15,219 nt of DNA from an uncultured Fibrobacter sp. (GTDB taxonomy: Bacteria; Fibrobacterota; Fibrobacteria; Fibrobacterales; Fibrobacteraceae): the NCBI GenBank assembly GCA_937891805.1, contig CALATK010000130.1, positions 1 to 15,219 on the forward strand, read 5' to 3'. A model generated the notes under the pieces. It ran no database searches. It saw only the letters and a program-made list of their open reading frames with translations, and was not told where the DNA came from. Positions 1-6,941 of this stretch are shown one piece after another. Positions within the stretch are counted from its first letter, which is position 1; every line of letters begins with the position of its first letter. The position numbers were made by a program, and so were the translations under genes.

Positions 1-452
1 ACGAACGGGGTGCCAGCGGGAATGCTGTCGTCGAGAACCATGATGCCTGCGTGGTCGTCGCTGAGGCCGATTTCGTCTTCGGCGCAAATCATGCCGAAAC
101 TTTCCACACCGCGGATCTTGGACTTCTTCATCTTGAGGGTGCCGCCATCGGGGAGCGGGAGTTCCGCGCCAATCGGGGCGAGAACCACGGTCTGGCCTGC
201 GGCTACGTTCGGGGCGCCACACACGACCTGGAGCGTTTCCTTGCCGTCGTTCACGGTGGTGATGTGCAGGTGGTCGCTGTCCGGGTGAGCTTCGCAGGTA
301 AGCACCTTCGCCACCACCAGCTTTTCGTAAACCTTGCCCGGTTCTTCCATGCCTTCAACTTCGAGGCCGATGGAGGTGAGGGCCTTTGCAACTTCTTCCG
401 CAGATTCCGGAAGATCAACGTGACGTCTGAGCCAATTCAAAGAAACTTTCAT
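1..452 (-). CDS. pheT: Phenylalanyl-tRNA synthetase beta subunit, N-terminal part (truncated by window edge)
   Basis: This is the beginning of PheT, the beta chain of the cytoplasmic alpha2/beta2 enzyme that charges tRNA-Phe. It starts MKVSLNWLRRHVDLP, the typical PheT N-terminus. Next comes the EMAP/OB-fold tRNA-binding domain (about residues 40-150), with the HPDSDHLHI stretch at residues 56-64 and CGAPNV at 78-83. Only 150 codons are visible; the B3/B4 editing region and the catalytic-like core lie beyond base 1. The ATG at 450-452 has a good Shine-Dalgarno sequence (AGAGGAAAAG) directly upstream. The gene upstream is alr, not the usual partner pheS, so pheS is either downstream or elsewhere in the genome. 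A long hairpin at 465-506 lies just before the ribosome binding site and may control expression. Confidence 0.95.
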   Translation of the reverse strand, partial: MKVSLNWLRRHVDLPESAEEVAKALTSIGLEVEGMEEPGKVYEKLVVAKVLTCEAHPDSDHLHITTVNDGKETLQVVCGAPNVAAGQTVVLAPIGAELPLPDGGTLKMKKSKIRGVESFGMICAEDEIGLSDDHAGIMVLDDSIPAGTPF

Positions 453-464
453 CTTTTCCTCTTT

Positions 465-506
465 GGCACGGTTTTCGCACCGTCAGATAGCCGCAAAATC
501 CGTGCC
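465..506 (-). promoter_or_regulatory. Leader hairpin immediately upstream of the pheT ribosome binding site
   Basis: On the minus strand the 14-nt arms GGCACGGATTTTGC (506-493) and GCGAAAACCGTGCC (478-465) pair with one A-A mismatch and one G-U pair around a 14-nt loop. The Shine-Dalgarno sequence of pheT starts two or three bases after the 3' arm. A shorter competing hairpin, ACGGT/ACCGT with loop GCGAAA (483-468), uses part of the same 3' arm, so the two cannot form together. No T-run follows in the minus direction, so it is not a simple terminator. A -10-like TATATT (minus strand, near 527-532) lies upstream and would place the hairpin in a 5' leader. The structure is seen; a regulatory role is inferred. 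Confidence 0.5.
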
Positions 507-547
507 TTCTTAAATTTTCCCGGGTAAATATAGAAATTACGCCCTTT

Positions 548-1783
548 TTAACGCAGCGGGTATTCCTTGTATTCCTTGACGCCGAATTCCTGACGCAGGT
601 AATCCCAGCGCACCAGACGGTTTTTCCAGTAGTACTTGCGGTACAGGCGGCGGGCTACGCGGCTGGTGAATTCGTAGGGGATGGTGTGGTGGTCGTCGGC
701 CACGCTTTCCATGGAAATGCGGTGGTCCAGTTCGCCGTTCACCACATCCACCGTCTCGCCAACCTGCACGTCGGGAATGTGGCTCACGTCCACCATGGTG
801 GCGTCCATGCACACACGGCCGAGAATGGGGCAGAGCTGCCCACGGATAAACAGGAATCCTTTGTTGTAGCCACCGCGGAGGTAACCGTCGCCGTAACCGA
901 TGGCCACGGTGGCGATTCGAGTGGGCTGCTGTGCCATCCAGTAGCCGCCGTAACTGACCGTCTCGCCGGGCTTCACGTCGTGAATGTGGCGGATGGTGGA
1001 CTTGATTCGCATTACGGGCTTGATCGGCCACGGCGAAGGGGCGGCCCCCATGCAGTTGTAGCCGTAAAGGGCAAGCCCCGGGCGCACCATGTCAAAGTGG
1101 CTTTCGGGGCGGGTGAGGGTGCCTGCGGAACTGCTGCAGTGGCAGATGGCTGGCCGGAGACCTTCCGCTTCCAGCACGTCCACGAGCCGCGTAAATCTCT
1201 GGATCTGGATGTCGGTCTTGGGGTTTCCCGGCATGTCGGCGGTGGCCAAGTGGGTGAACATCCCTTCGAAATGCAAATTCTTGAGGCTTAATGCCGCCCG
1301 GATATTGTTGAAATCCTCGGCGTCAAAGCCGTAACGGTTCATGCCTGTATCAACTGCCAGGTGTGCCTTGCAGGTGGTGCCCGTCTCTTTCAGGAACTGG
1401 TCAAAGGCCATGGCGGTACGGATGTCCGTGATGGCGGCAGTCAGCTGGAATTCCACGAAGTAGGCGAAGTCAGAAGGAGTGCATGGGCCAAGTACCAGAA
1501 TGGGCAGGTCCATGCCGTACTGGCGGAGGAGCATGCCTTCGCTGATGTGGGCCACTCCCAGGTAGTCTGCTCCGCCGAACTTGGCGGCAAAGGAGCAGGC
1601 GAGGCTCCCGTGACCGTAGGAGTCGGCCTTTACGGGTAAGAGAATCTTGGTGTTTGCGGGAATCTGGCTGCGGATGAACTTGATGTTGTTGCAGAGGGCA
1701 TCCAGGTTGATTTCAATCCAATTGGGCCTTGCAATCTTGTTCAGGTCCGGCGGATTTTTTAGAAGATGTATTTTTTCGGCCAT
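548..1783 (-). CDS. alr: Alanine racemase
   Basis: This is a PLP-dependent alanine racemase that interconverts L- and D-alanine in the cytoplasm, supplying D-Ala for peptidoglycan. It has 411 residues, slightly longer than the usual 360-380. The fold-III PLP barrel begins at RPNWIEINLDAL (19-30). Lys52 in VKADSYGHG should form the PLP Schiff base. DTGMNRYGF (145-153) follows, then SYGGYW with the second catalytic base Tyr278, and GRVCMDATMVDVS (322-334) in the C-terminal beta domain. The protein has an extra N-terminal stretch of about 18 residues and a basic/aromatic C-terminal tail after residue 380. The ATG at 1781-1783 lacks an evident Shine-Dalgarno sequence. A strong terminator at 1823-1849 separates it from the upstream lipoprotein gene, so it is probably its own transcription unit, possibly running into pheT. 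Confidence 0.95.
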   Translation of the reverse strand: MAEKIHLLKNPPDLNKIARPNWIEINLDALCNNIKFIRSQIPANTKILLPVKADSYGHGSLACSFAAKFGGADYLGVAHISEGMLLRQYGMDLPILVLGPCTPSDFAYFVEFQLTAAITDIRTAMAFDQFLKETGTTCKAHLAVDTGMNRYGFDAEDFNNIRAALSLKNLHFEGMFTHLATADMPGNPKTDIQIQRFTRLVDVLEAEGLRPAICHCSSSAGTLTRPESHFDMVRPGLALYGYNCMGAAPSPWPIKPVMRIKSTIRHIHDVKPGETVSYGGYWMAQQPTRIATVAIGYGDGYLRGGYNKGFLFIRGQLCPILGRVCMDATMVDVSHIPDVQVGETVDVVNGELDHRISMESVADDHHTIPYEFTSRVARRLYRKYYWKNRLVRWDYLRQEFGVKEYKEYPLR

Positions 1784-1787
1784 TGTT

Positions 1788-1817
1788 CGTGTAGTTCATT
1801 GAAATTCTTTAGTGCAA
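1788..1817 (-). promoter_or_regulatory. Possible promoter of alr
   Basis: On the minus strand TTGCAC (1817-1812) and TACACG (1793-1788) resemble -35 and -10 hexamers with an 18-bp spacer. They lie between the upstream terminator and the alr ATG. Transcription would then begin almost at the start codon, which would fit the missing Shine-Dalgarno sequence (a near-leaderless message). The match to consensus is weak and this is only a suggestion. Confidence 0.25.
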
Positions 1818-1822
1818 AATAG

Positions 1823-1849
1823 AAAAATCCCTGTATGTCAGGGATTTTT
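1823..1849 (-). terminator. Intrinsic terminator after the 1869-2621 lipoprotein gene (bidirectional structure)
   Basis: A perfect 11-bp inverted repeat, AAAAATCCCTG (1823-1833) and CAGGGATTTTT (1839-1849), encloses the 5-nt loop TATGT. The A/T ends give a T-tract in both directions. It lies 19 bp beyond the lipoprotein stop codon and upstream of alr, as expected for the end of one unit before the next begins. Confidence 0.9.
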
Positions 1850-1868
1850 AATTGAGAACATGGCTTTT

Positions 1869-2621
1869 TTATATGCAAGGACTTTTTGTAAAACTTTTTG
1901 CCCAAGTGGTTCTGGCTTGGTATCCGGTTGTTAGCGTGTACAGAGGACCGACGGGTTTGGACCATTCTGTGTAAAGGCTGTCCTTTTTGCCAGTGCTGTC
2001 CCTGCTGCCCCACCAGATAATTCTTGCAGAAGCGTATGAAAGGCACAACTCCTTGATATCATTATAGGTCTTCTTTGCTTCCGTGTCAAAGTTTACCGAG
2101 TTGAGGTTTCCTTCGGAGTACTTGCTGATTTTAACCCGTTCCCATTTTTCGGGGGCTTCGTCGTTCCACTTGAATTCATAGACAAGACTGTCGATTCCGT
2201 TGGATTCCATTGTCGCATAGGTAGAAAAGCCGTCGTCAATGACAGCCTCGAATTCGTATTCGACTTTGGTGGTATCCCACCAGAATATGACAGCCGATAA
2301 ACTCGGTGTCTTGAATTCTGCTGGCCTTGCAACGCTGATGGAATCAAATGGGTTTTCGGAGATTTCCGTTGTCTTGGCATCTTCCGCCGTCGCCGACACG
2401 GAGGAACTCGCAGGGGAATCCCCTGCCGATGAGGAGGAAGTGGAGGTGCTGGACTGGTCTGCGGGATTAGCGGAGGAACCGGGCTTGACGGTTGATGAAT
2501 TGGAGGTGTTGTCGGCCGCCTCTTCTTCGTCTATGTCTACAGGACCGACCGTTGAACAGGCGCAAAGACCCAGGGCGAGGAGGGCGGACAGGCACAGTTT
2601 GCTGGCAAGTGTTTTTTTCAT
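1869..2621 (-). CDS. Hypothetical lipoprotein with Ser-rich linker
   Basis: This 250-residue protein belongs to no family I recognise. It starts MKKTLASKLCLSALLALGLC and has a type II signal peptide. The likely lipidated cysteine is Cys22 (lipobox LCAC); Cys20 would need an unusual Leu at -1. Residues about 30-85 are rich in Ser, Thr, Asp and Glu and low in complexity, probably a flexible tether from the membrane to a globular domain at about 95-250. That domain has several Trp-Trp and aromatic clusters and a pair of cysteines late in the chain. I chose the ATG at 2619-2621 over an in-frame ATG 14 codons upstream, because a GAGGT ribosome binding site precedes it and the shorter protein has a clean signal peptide. 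It is a separate unit, with terminators on both sides. Confidence 0.75.
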   Translation of the reverse strand: MKKTLASKLCLSALLALGLCACSTVGPVDIDEEEAADNTSNSSTVKPGSSANPADQSSTSTSSSSAGDSPASSSVSATAEDAKTTEISENPFDSISVARPAEFKTPSLSAVIFWWDTTKVEYEFEAVIDDGFSTYATMESNGIDSLVYEFKWNDEAPEKWERVKISKYSEGNLNSVNFDTEAKKTYNDIKELCLSYASARIIWWGSRDSTGKKDSLYTEWSKPVGPLYTLTTGYQARTTWAKSFTKSPCI

Positions 2622-2688
2622 AACGACCTCATGCATAAGGAGATACGTTATGAAATATAGCAAGAATGTAAAAAAAAAAATACAAAGC

Positions 2689-2708
2689 GCGTAAATTAAA
2701 ATTTACGC
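2689..2708 (-). terminator. Probable terminator of the lipid synthesis/transport operon
   Basis: A perfect 8-bp inverted repeat, GCGTAAAT (2689-2696) and ATTTACGC (2701-2708), has a 4-nt loop. On the minus strand it is followed, after GCTTTGTA, by a run of T's (complement of A2670-A2680). It lies 27 bp past the stop of the last transporter gene. The T-run starts several bases after the stem rather than immediately, so termination may be less sharp than at 1823-1849. Confidence 0.6.
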
Positions 2709-2735
2709 AAGTCCGCAAATAACCGTATTTTCAGG

Positions 2736-3359
2736 TCATTGCAGCGTCCCGATTTCCTTCAGGCTTTCTTCCAAGCATTCGCCCAGTAGTTTGGACAGGG
2801 CTTCCGCCGTGACTCTCGGTTCGCGACTGTCGGTGGACTTGCTCTTGTCGCACTTGCCTTCCCAGAGGGTGGTTCCTTGGGATACATCCGTGAGTGAAAT
2901 GCCGAGGAGCAAATGTGCCGACTGGCCCCCACCGTTATCGACTTCTTCAAGGGCGCCGATGTTTCCGGAGAGTTCATAATCCGGCATGGTGCCGCCCGCC
3001 GCAATGACCGACTTGAACAGCCCGCTCTTTTCGGCATATTCGGCGACAACTTGGGTAATCATGTGCTCTGGCCGGCTTGCCCACAGGTCCAGTTCGTAGA
3101 ACATGAAATCGTAGGGGGATTCCCGGTAGACGATTCCCGTGCGCTGGTAGGCGGGGTCGATGGTGAATTTTTTTATGGCTACAGTTTTTTGTGCAAACTT
3201 TGCGCTTGCCTTGGGCTTGGAAATGTTTTCTACGGCGAGGGTGTAGTAACGCGTGGGTTCTGTGGTTCCTCCGCCGAAACATCCTACCAGGGCAAACGTT
3301 AGCAACAACAAGGTTGCAAGATTCCGGGCCGCGGTACGGAATAACGAGCAATTAATCAT
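2736..3359 (-). CDS. ABC-transport auxiliary lipoprotein (PqiC/YmbA-like) of the MCE system
   Basis: This is a predicted outer-membrane or periplasmic lipoprotein of 207 residues. Its signal peptide ends in the lipobox LVGC, giving lipidated Cys27. RYYTLAVENI (37-46), then a VAIKKFTIDPAYQRTGIVYR segment and SPYDFMFYELDLWASRPEHM, follow the pattern of the ABC_trans_aux (DUF330) family: an early 'YYTL' strand, then a Y..R.GIVYR strand and a 'Y....WA..P' motif. Related proteins (PqiC/LetC, YmbA) work with MCE proteins to carry phospholipids between membranes. Its ATG overlaps the stop codon of the MCE gene (ATGA, 3356-3359), implying translational coupling. It is the last gene of the operon. The family call rests on pattern and neighbours; the subfamily is uncertain. 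Confidence 0.8.
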   Translation of the reverse strand: MINCSLFRTAARNLATLLLLTFALVGCFGGGTTEPTRYYTLAVENISKPKASAKFAQKTVAIKKFTIDPAYQRTGIVYRESPYDFMFYELDLWASRPEHMITQVVAEYAEKSGLFKSVIAAGGTMPDYELSGNIGALEEVDNGGGQSAHLLLGISLTDVSQGTTLWEGKCDKSKSTDSREPRVTAEALSKLLGECLEESLKEIGTLQ

Positions 3360-4282
3360 TTGCGCCTCTCCTTGGTTTCTGAATGGATGAGCATCGAGGG
3401 GTTGTTCTTGATTTTCTGCGAAAATTCTTCTAGGTTCGAAAGCACGGCGTTCAGTTCCGTGACGGCGTTTCCAACCTGGTCTTCGTTCTTGTAAATCATC
3501 TGGTCTAGCCGTTTGGTCAACTTGTTGACCGAAGCCATGGCCTGGTTCAGGTTGTCGTTGATGTTTTTTGTATCAATGGCTTCCAGTTTTTCTTTGAGGA
3601 CATCCAGGTCTTCTCCCGCCTTGGCGGCAATTTTAGCCTCCTCGATCTCGGTCATGATATTTTTCATGGAACCGGCGGCTTCCGAGATGTTGTTGATGGG
3701 CTTGTCCAGATTCTGGGAGAGGCTGCTCAGGTTCTTGGTGGCCACTTCCAGGTTCTTGATAGCCTTGCTGATGTTTTCGGCATTTTCAGAAGAAAATATG
3801 TTGTTCAGGTTATGCAACAGCGTGTCGACCCGGCCGACGATGTTTCCTGCCTGGGAGGCTATTTCGTCAAAGGCGGATTCCTCTGCTGGCACAAAACCAC
3901 CTTCGGGCACGTCGGGCTCGTCAAAGTTACCGCCCGAAAGGATTATCTGTTTTTCGCCGGTAAGGGAGATGCCGTGGGTCATGCCTGCCCGCGTCCCTTT
4001 TTTGATGGGTGTTCCTTTGTCAACGCGGAAGGACACGATGACCTGGTTCAGGTTGGCCGAGTCGATGTGGATTCCGGTTACGTTACCCACGTCGATACCG
4101 TTCAGCTTCACGTGGGCCTCGCCGTATAGACCTGTGACGGACTTGTTGAAGATGGTGTAGTAGTTGTCGTATTCCCTGTTCAGGTATGTCGAAAGCACAT
4201 ATCCCAGAAATACCAGGATAAGGATTCCGCATAGAAGCATGAATGCGCCAATTCGGACCCGCTCTTTTCGTGTGGTTTCCAT
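3356..4282 (-). CDS. mlaD: MCE-domain substrate-binding protein of lipid ABC transporter (MlaD-like)
   Basis: This 308-residue inner-membrane protein faces the periplasm. A single N-terminal transmembrane helix (about 12-33) follows a short basic tail. The MCE domain covers about 40-120, with GLYGEAHVKLNGIDVGNVTGI at its start and a GISLTGEKQIIL strand later. Residues about 150-300 are helical, with heptad-like Leu/Ile spacing, and end in KIKNNPSMLI, resembling the NP-x-L-I ending common in MCE proteins. E. coli MlaD is about 180 residues; the extra helical region could extend the hexameric tunnel across the periplasm. The ATG at 4280-4282 has the ribosome binding site GGAGTAACC, 12 bp after the ATPase stop. 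The symbol is by family resemblance. Confidence 0.9.
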   Translation of the reverse strand: METTRKERVRIGAFMLLCGILILVFLGYVLSTYLNREYDNYYTIFNKSVTGLYGEAHVKLNGIDVGNVTGIHIDSANLNQVIVSFRVDKGTPIKKGTRAGMTHGISLTGEKQIILSGGNFDEPDVPEGGFVPAEESAFDEIASQAGNIVGRVDTLLHNLNNIFSSENAENISKAIKNLEVATKNLSSLSQNLDKPINNISEAAGSMKNIMTEIEEAKIAAKAGEDLDVLKEKLEAIDTKNINDNLNQAMASVNKLTKRLDQMIYKNEDQVGNAVTELNAVLSNLEEFSQKIKNNPSMLIHSETKERRK

Positions 4283-4294
4283 GGTTACTCCAAA

Positions 4295-5083
4295 TCAGTC
4301 CACAAAGTTAAAATGGTAATAGTCCTTGTTGTCAATCTCTTTGGGACTTTCCCTGTTAAAGAAGGATTTTAAAACGGGAAGCTCGCTTTCCATACCCTGC
4401 TTCAAGGTTCCGTCCATAAGCACGTAGCCGTCCTGTAAATAAATGAATCGGTCGCAGATGATCTTGATACTTTCCAGTTCGTGACTCACGATGACCATGG
4501 ACACTCCCAGGGTGTCCCGGAGCTCCAGCAGGAGTTCGTCCAGGGAGCGGGCCGTCACCGGGTCTAGGCCTGTTGAAGGTTCGTCGCAGAACAGCAGTTC
4601 CGGCTTCAGGGCTATGGCACGTGCAAGGGCGGCGCGCCTCTGCATGCCTCCCGAAAGTTCCGCCGGATACTTGTGGAACGCGTGCAGCAGATGCACCTTT
4701 TCGAGCCTGTCGGCCACGATGGCCTCCATCTGGCTCCTGGGCATGTAGGGCATACTCCGGATAAGGGGCATCATGGCGTTTTCGGCGACGGTCAGGTCCG
4801 AAAGGAGCGCCCCGTTCTGGAAAAGCACGCCCATGCGCATTCGGGTGACATAGTCCAGCCCGTTTTTTGCCGAGTAGGTTTTTCCGAAATAGGTGATGTT
4901 TCCGCTGGTCGCTTTAATTAGCTTTAGGATGTTGTTCAGGAGGGTTGACTTCCCGCAGCCCGAACTTCCAAGAATCATGCGGATTTCGCCTCTCCGCACG
5001 TCAAAGGAAATGTCGTGGAGGACTTCTTTGCCCTTGTACCCTGTTCTCAGGTGTTCTACTTTGAGTGTAATATCGTCGTCCAT
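4295..5083 (-). CDS. mlaF: ABC transporter ATP-binding protein, MlaF family
   Basis: This 262-residue cytoplasmic ATPase powers the MCE lipid transporter. It shows Walker A GSSGCGKST (39-47), Q-loop FQNGALL (88-94), signature LSGGMQRR (143-150), Walker B LLFCDEP (163-169, catalytic Glu168) and H-loop His201. The FQNGALL.DLTV..N motif is typical of the Mla/Mkl subfamily. I set the start at the ATG at 5081-5083, since AGGAGTTACC precedes it and residues MDDDITLKVEHL form the first strand. A longer in-frame reading to 5218 would add 45 basic residues that are only the overlapping end of mlaE. It starts 8 bp after the mlaE stop, with the ribosome binding site overlapping that stop. Confidence 0.95.
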   Translation of the reverse strand: MDDDITLKVEHLRTGYKGKEVLHDISFDVRRGEIRMILGSSGCGKSTLLNNILKLIKATSGNITYFGKTYSAKNGLDYVTRMRMGVLFQNGALLSDLTVAENAMMPLIRSMPYMPRSQMEAIVADRLEKVHLLHAFHKYPAELSGGMQRRAALARAIALKPELLFCDEPSTGLDPVTARSLDELLLELRDTLGVSMVIVSHELESIKIICDRFIYLQDGYVLMDGTLKQGMESELPVLKSFFNRESPKEIDNKDYYHFNFVD

Positions 5084-5091
5084 GGTAACTC

Positions 5092-6153
5092 CTAGTAGAA
5101 TGCGAAACTGAAAGCGCAGTCGGCGACGATGATGCTGGAAATGGAAATGACCACGCTGGAGGTGGTGGCGTGTCCGACGGCGTCGGCCCCACCGACGGCG
5201 GTCAATCCCTTGTGGCAAGAAATCATGGTGATGAGCCAGCTAAACACCACGGCCTTTACGGTACTTTTCAAGAAAAGGATTGGTGGAATTCCGTCGCGGA
5301 TTTCCTGGAAGTAATTGGCAAAGGAAATGTCAAAGAAGAAGAAGGCGATGAGGAACCCGGCAAAGCAGCCAGCAATGCCAGCGCAGAACGAAAGGATGGG
5401 CGTGCAGATGGTCATGGCGATAAAGCGGGGAACCACCAGGTACTGGACAGGAGAAATGGCCATGGCCTTGAGGGCCTTGACCTCTTCGCAGACGCTCATG
5501 TTGGCAATTTCGGCGGCAATGGATGAGCCGGAGCGGCCCGCCAGGATGATGGTGGTCAGGAGCGGACTGATTTCGGCAAAAATCAGGTAACCCAGGCCCG
5601 AGGCCAGGTAGGACCCTCCGCCTACGGCCTTGAGCATGAAGGAACTCTGCAGGGCCATGGTAAAGCATATCAGGGCCACCATTAAAAAACAGATGCCCAT
5701 GGCTTCGGCACCGAGCCTGTTGATTTGCTTAGCCGTCCCGCCGAACTTGCTTTTTCCCTTGTCGAAGTGTCCGTACAGGCTCCAATAGATGCAGGTGTTC
5801 AGGAGGACAAAAATCTTGGCGACACTCCTTGCGACAAGAATCGTGTTTTCGCCGAGCCTTTCGAGAAAGTTCTGGTTGTCCTTGTTCTTTGGGGGAATCT
5901 TCGGCTTTTTGAGGTGTTGCAGATGAAACTTGATGTCGTCGTTAAAGTGGGAGAGGGTAAGCTTGTAACCGCTTTTTTCGCTGGTGTCTGCCAGGAGGGC
6001 GAAAAAGGCGTCGCCGCTATAGTCCATGTACTTCAGGCTTTTCCCATCCAGGAGGAGGGGCCCGCGCTGCAGGGCCTTTCTGCAGTTTTGCAGCAGGACC
6101 CTGCTGTTTTCAGCAGTGAGGCTTTCCGGAAGTATGATGGTCTTGCTCTGCAT
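5092..6153 (-). CDS. mlaE: MlaE-family permease with N-terminal STAS-like domain (MlaB-MlaE fusion)
   Basis: This 353-residue inner-membrane permease belongs to the MCE transporter. Residues 1 to about 85 look like a STAS domain (KTIILPESLTAENSR, then LLLDGKSLKYMDYSGDAF), the fold of the separate E. coli protein MlaB. A linker and an amphipathic interface helix (about 95-130) follow. The MlaE domain comes next, with several hydrophobic helices from about 150 to 353 and the conserved stretch AEISPLLTTIILAGRSGSS (192-210) followed by the AEIANMSVCEEVKAL coupling region. The protein ends almost inside its last hydrophobic helix. The ATG at 6151-6153 has the ribosome binding site AGGA, and the gene begins 8 bp after the flavoprotein stop. 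Fusion with STAS explains why there is no mlaB gene. Confidence 0.93.
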   Translation of the reverse strand: MQSKTIILPESLTAENSRVLLQNCRKALQRGPLLLDGKSLKYMDYSGDAFFALLADTSEKSGYKLTLSHFNDDIKFHLQHLKKPKIPPKNKDNQNFLERLGENTILVARSVAKIFVLLNTCIYWSLYGHFDKGKSKFGGTAKQINRLGAEAMGICFLMVALICFTMALQSSFMLKAVGGGSYLASGLGYLIFAEISPLLTTIILAGRSGSSIAAEIANMSVCEEVKALKAMAISPVQYLVVPRFIAMTICTPILSFCAGIAGCFAGFLIAFFFFDISFANYFQEIRDGIPPILFLKSTVKAVVFSWLITMISCHKGLTAVGGADAVGHATTSSVVISISSIIVADCAFSFAFY

Positions 6154-6161
6154 GCAAAATC

Positions 6162-6917
6162 CTAGAAATTGTCATCCCGGTCAAACATGTGGGTTACGAA
6201 TTCTACCACCAGTTTCTCGTAGGCTTCGTCGCTAAAGATAGTCTTTTGCATGAGGTCTATCGCCTCTTTTGAGAGTTTGCCTGTCTTTGCAAGTTCTGCG
6301 CCGCCTTGCCAGTACCGTTTGCGCAAGATGTTTAGCCTGCGTTCCCCGCCCCGGTGGTGCAGGGCCCGCATCTGGGGGCAGGCCACAAGTTGGTAACCCT
6401 CGTGACCTAGGATAATGTCGAACTGCTTTACGATGGGCTCGTAAACAACGTCGATGTCGCACCAGGCACAACTGGACAGCATGATGATTTTCTGCCCTTC
6501 CTTCTGGAACTGGAGCCCGTGGAGGTTAGAATTGGCCGCGTTAACGCCCTCTCCCAGTTTTTGACCCATGTAGGGGTGAACCATTCCCACGATACGGTCC
6601 ATCAGCACCTTCATCTGTCCGGGGACGCCGAATAGGAACAGCGGGAAACTCCAGATGACGATGTCTGAATTGATGAGTCTTTCACGGATGGCGGGAACGT
6701 CGTCGTCCTTGATGAAACAGCTTCCGTCGGGCCGGCCCCAGCAGCTAAGGCAGCCCCGGCAGGGCTTGATGTTCATCTTGTCGATGAAGATGTACTCGGT
6801 TTCGAAAGAACCGTTTTCTTCGAGGCCCTGTACAAAGGCCTTGGTGGGAATCAGGGTGCCACTCCGTTCGTTCTTGGGGCTAGCCACCATTACAAGAATT
6901 TTTTTTGTTTCTGCCAT
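6162..6917 (-). CDS. Flavodoxin-like NAD(P)H-dependent FMN oxidoreductase, iron-sulfur flavoprotein type
   Basis: This is a 251-residue cytoplasmic flavoprotein. ILVMVASPKNERSGT (7-21) is the FMN phosphate-binding loop of the flavodoxin/NADPH-dependent FMN reductase fold. WSFPLFLFGVPGQMKVLMDR (89-108) is the second family motif. Between them, Cys53-x2-Cys56-x2-Cys59-x7-Cys67 matches the compact C-x2-C-x2-C-x4-7-C spacing of archaeal iron-sulfur flavoproteins (Isf), which bind a 4Fe-4S cluster. Whether a cluster binds here cannot be read from sequence alone. The C-terminal 90 residues are less conserved in appearance. It starts 24 bp after the patatin gene, with AGGA upstream, inside the lipid operon. 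A redox step on the lipid product is possible but unproven. Confidence 0.85.
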   Translation of the reverse strand: MAETKKILVMVASPKNERSGTLIPTKAFVQGLEENGSFETEYIFIDKMNIKPCRGCLSCWGRPDGSCFIKDDDVPAIRERLINSDIVIWSFPLFLFGVPGQMKVLMDRIVGMVHPYMGQKLGEGVNAANSNLHGLQFQKEGQKIIMLSSCAWCDIDVVYEPIVKQFDIILGHEGYQLVACPQMRALHHRGGERRLNILRKRYWQGGAELAKTGKLSKEAIDLMQKTIFSDEAYEKLVVEFVTHMFDRDDNF

Positions 6918-6941
6918 TCGAGGGTCCTAGTTCCGCTAAAC

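Noticed and set aside
465..506. Terminator of alr
   Set aside because: No T-run follows the stem in the minus direction; the stem is followed directly by the pheT ribosome binding site.
686..1291. Long plus-strand open frame (201 codons) antisense to alr
   Set aside because: It lies entirely within a well-supported gene on the other strand, has no recognisable motif and no ribosome binding site. Such frames are expected opposite GC-rich third positions.
1869..2663. Longer lipoprotein start at 2663
   Set aside because: The added 14 residues would precede a complete signal peptide, and the ribosome binding site is placed for the ATG at 2621.
3513..4160. Plus-strand open frame (215 codons) antisense to the MCE gene
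   Set aside because: It is a shadow of the MCE coding sequence; the translation has the composition of a complementary strand and no domain.
4295..5218. Longer MlaF reading starting at 5218
   Set aside because: The extra 45 residues are Arg/His-rich and simply read the end of mlaE in another frame. The ATG at 5083 has a strong ribosome binding site.
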